In this document: piece by piece, positions 40,001 to 40,884 of the stretch
How positions within the stretch are numbered: position 1 is the first letter of the stretch
Layout of the letters: every line of letters starts with the position of its first letter
Program-made: the position numbers and the translations under genes
Notes under the pieces: model-generated
Database searches by the model: none
Told to the model about the DNA's origin: nothing
What the model saw: the letters and a program-made list of their open reading frames with translations, nothing else
Assembly: GCA_040756655.1 (NCBI GenBank)
Contig: JBFLYN010000029.1
Coordinates: 1 to 40,884 of the forward strand
Direction of reading: 5' to 3'
From: JBFLYN01 sp040756655
Lineage (GTDB): Bacteria; Bacillota; Sulfobacillia; UBA8153
DNA: 40,884 nt

Positions 40001-40064
40001 CTAGAGTTTTGGTACTTTTGCTCCCAGAGTTACCCGGTAAGTCGGTGGCAGACTGCTTCCACAG

Positions 40065-40884
40065 TCACCCCTGTTGCGAACTGGGCGTATAGCCATCTAA
40101 CACAGAGAGTAACTGAGCATGGTGCTGGCTCTGCCGGCGGACGTCTCCCCGGGTTGGTGGTGGCTGGTCCGTATCCCGGGAAGCCAGTTGGCCCCGTTGG
40201 GTCTCGGCCAACGTGTAGGCGATGAGTACCAGCTCCAGGTAGCGCTCCACCCCACTGGTGCTGCGCAACTGGTAGTCATCAAAGCCCAGCAGTTGCTTGG
40301 CGTTGCGGTGGAAAGTTTCCACCGGCCAGCCATGGCTATAGTGGGTCAACAGTCCCTGGGCGTCCAGCGCAGAGACTGCCTCCTGCTCCGGATGGAAGTG
40401 CGCATAGAACCTGGTTCCGTGGGATGGTGCGGCCGAGATCACGACCCGGGCCCGCAGGTTGCCGTCGACTTGGCGGACGCGGTAGGTCCGGTGGTTCACG
40501 GTCACGAGGTGATCCGGCATACCGGTCCGGGTCGCCAGCTCGGCCAGGCTTATCCCTTGGGCGTAAGGAGCGTGGGCACACTCACGCAGCACCCGGTGGC
40601 TCTTGACGGCACACACCACTGCAAATCCCCGGCTCAGCGCCGCCTTGATGAGAGCGCTACTGGCATACCAGCTATCAAAGAGCACCACGGTACGGGTCCC
40701 CGGCACCGGCGTGAACTCAGCGATGAGTTGGCCGCCAGTGCCAATTTGGAGCGGAACTTACTTCCTGACTGGGAGCAGGCCCGCTGGCTCTGGTAGAGCA
40801 ACACCCCTACCGGATACGCATAACCGGCGATGACATAGAGGACGGTGACCAAGGAGTGACCCCATACTTGCTGCTGGTCAGCAT
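40065..40884 (-). pseudogene. Frameshifted DDE transposase (IS4/IS701-like), cut by the window edge
   Basis: The 3' part (from about 40706 down) is the catalytic core of a DDE transposase. TVVLFDSWYASSALIKAAL carries the second Asp and WPVETFHRNAKQLLGFDDYQLRS carries the Glu, as in IS4/IS701-like elements. Upstream, in another frame, SLVTVLYVIAGYAYPVGVLLYQSQRAC is the expected preceding region. The join needs one base change near 40735-40745, where ALAAN in one frame gives way to GGQLIAEFTPVPGTRT in the other. The 5' end and the left inverted repeat lie outside the window. No right-end repeat was identified. Confidence 0.75.

Noticed and set aside
1..40884. CRISPR array, tRNA or rRNA genes, replication origin
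   Set aside because: No evenly spaced direct repeats, no tRNA cloverleaf with CCA-adjacent T-loop, no rRNA signature and no DnaA-box cluster were seen by reading. A covariance-model scan would be the decisive test.

Overview
The window reads as chromosome of a GC-rich, probably spore-forming member of the Bacillota. The grounds are strong G/C third-position bias, strong AGGAGG-type ribosome binding sites with many GTG and TTG starts, a SPOCS (DUF3794) spore-coat type protein, YheC/YheD-type and RimK-type ATP-grasp proteins, a FIMAH-domain surface protein, a TPP-riboswitch thi operon, and several dipeptide-type ABC transporters. No rRNA, tRNA, CRISPR array or replication origin was seen. The genus cannot be fixed from the sequence alone.

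Layout. 1-5000 is a spore-surface-like region. On the minus strand lie two ATP-grasp genes, a 51-residue membrane peptide, a 25-residue ORF coupled to it upstream by an ATGA overlap, and a frameshifted gene rich in Ala, Ser, Gly and Cys. Facing away on the plus strand are a SPOCS protein, an acyl carrier protein and a decayed adenylating enzyme. 5118-11553 holds an orphan DNA methyltransferase, a zinc alcohol dehydrogenase, a TPR lytic transglycosylase, an acyl-CoA dehydrogenase and an MFS transporter. 11556-15005 is a complete thiD-thiM-thiE-thiL operon read leftward from a TPP riboswitch with a visible attenuator. 15066-17851 has an M20 amidohydrolase, a GNAT acetyltransferase, a Nudix hydrolase and a broken aldo/keto reductase.

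From 17879 to 39839 the dominant theme is peptide transport. There are three separate minus-strand sets, each in the order binding protein, DppB-type permease, DppC-type permease (22847-19341, 33419-29902, 39839-36249). The only ATPase genes nearby, oppD-like and oppF-like, are both broken, so the transporters must borrow ATPases from elsewhere or be inactive. A sigma-54 activator sits upstream of the first set. A nearly identical 52-bp element lies upstream of the second and third binding-protein genes. Between the sets lie a methyltransferase remnant, a small membrane protein, an NAD-dependent epimerase-like protein, a large surface protein (glutamine-amidotransferase-like domain, Ig/OmpL47-like repeats, FIMAH), a class-C beta-lactamase stub, a class-A beta-lactamase-fold protein and two small membrane-associated proteins. 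A frameshifted transposase runs off the right edge.

Broken genes are unusually common: seven or eight, counting the methyltransferase and the transposase. Either this locus is decaying through indels, or the assembly carries indel errors. The most interesting unexplained feature is the minus-strand cluster of small A/S/G/C-rich and Ile/Val-rich peptides next to two ATP-grasp enzymes at 123-2637.
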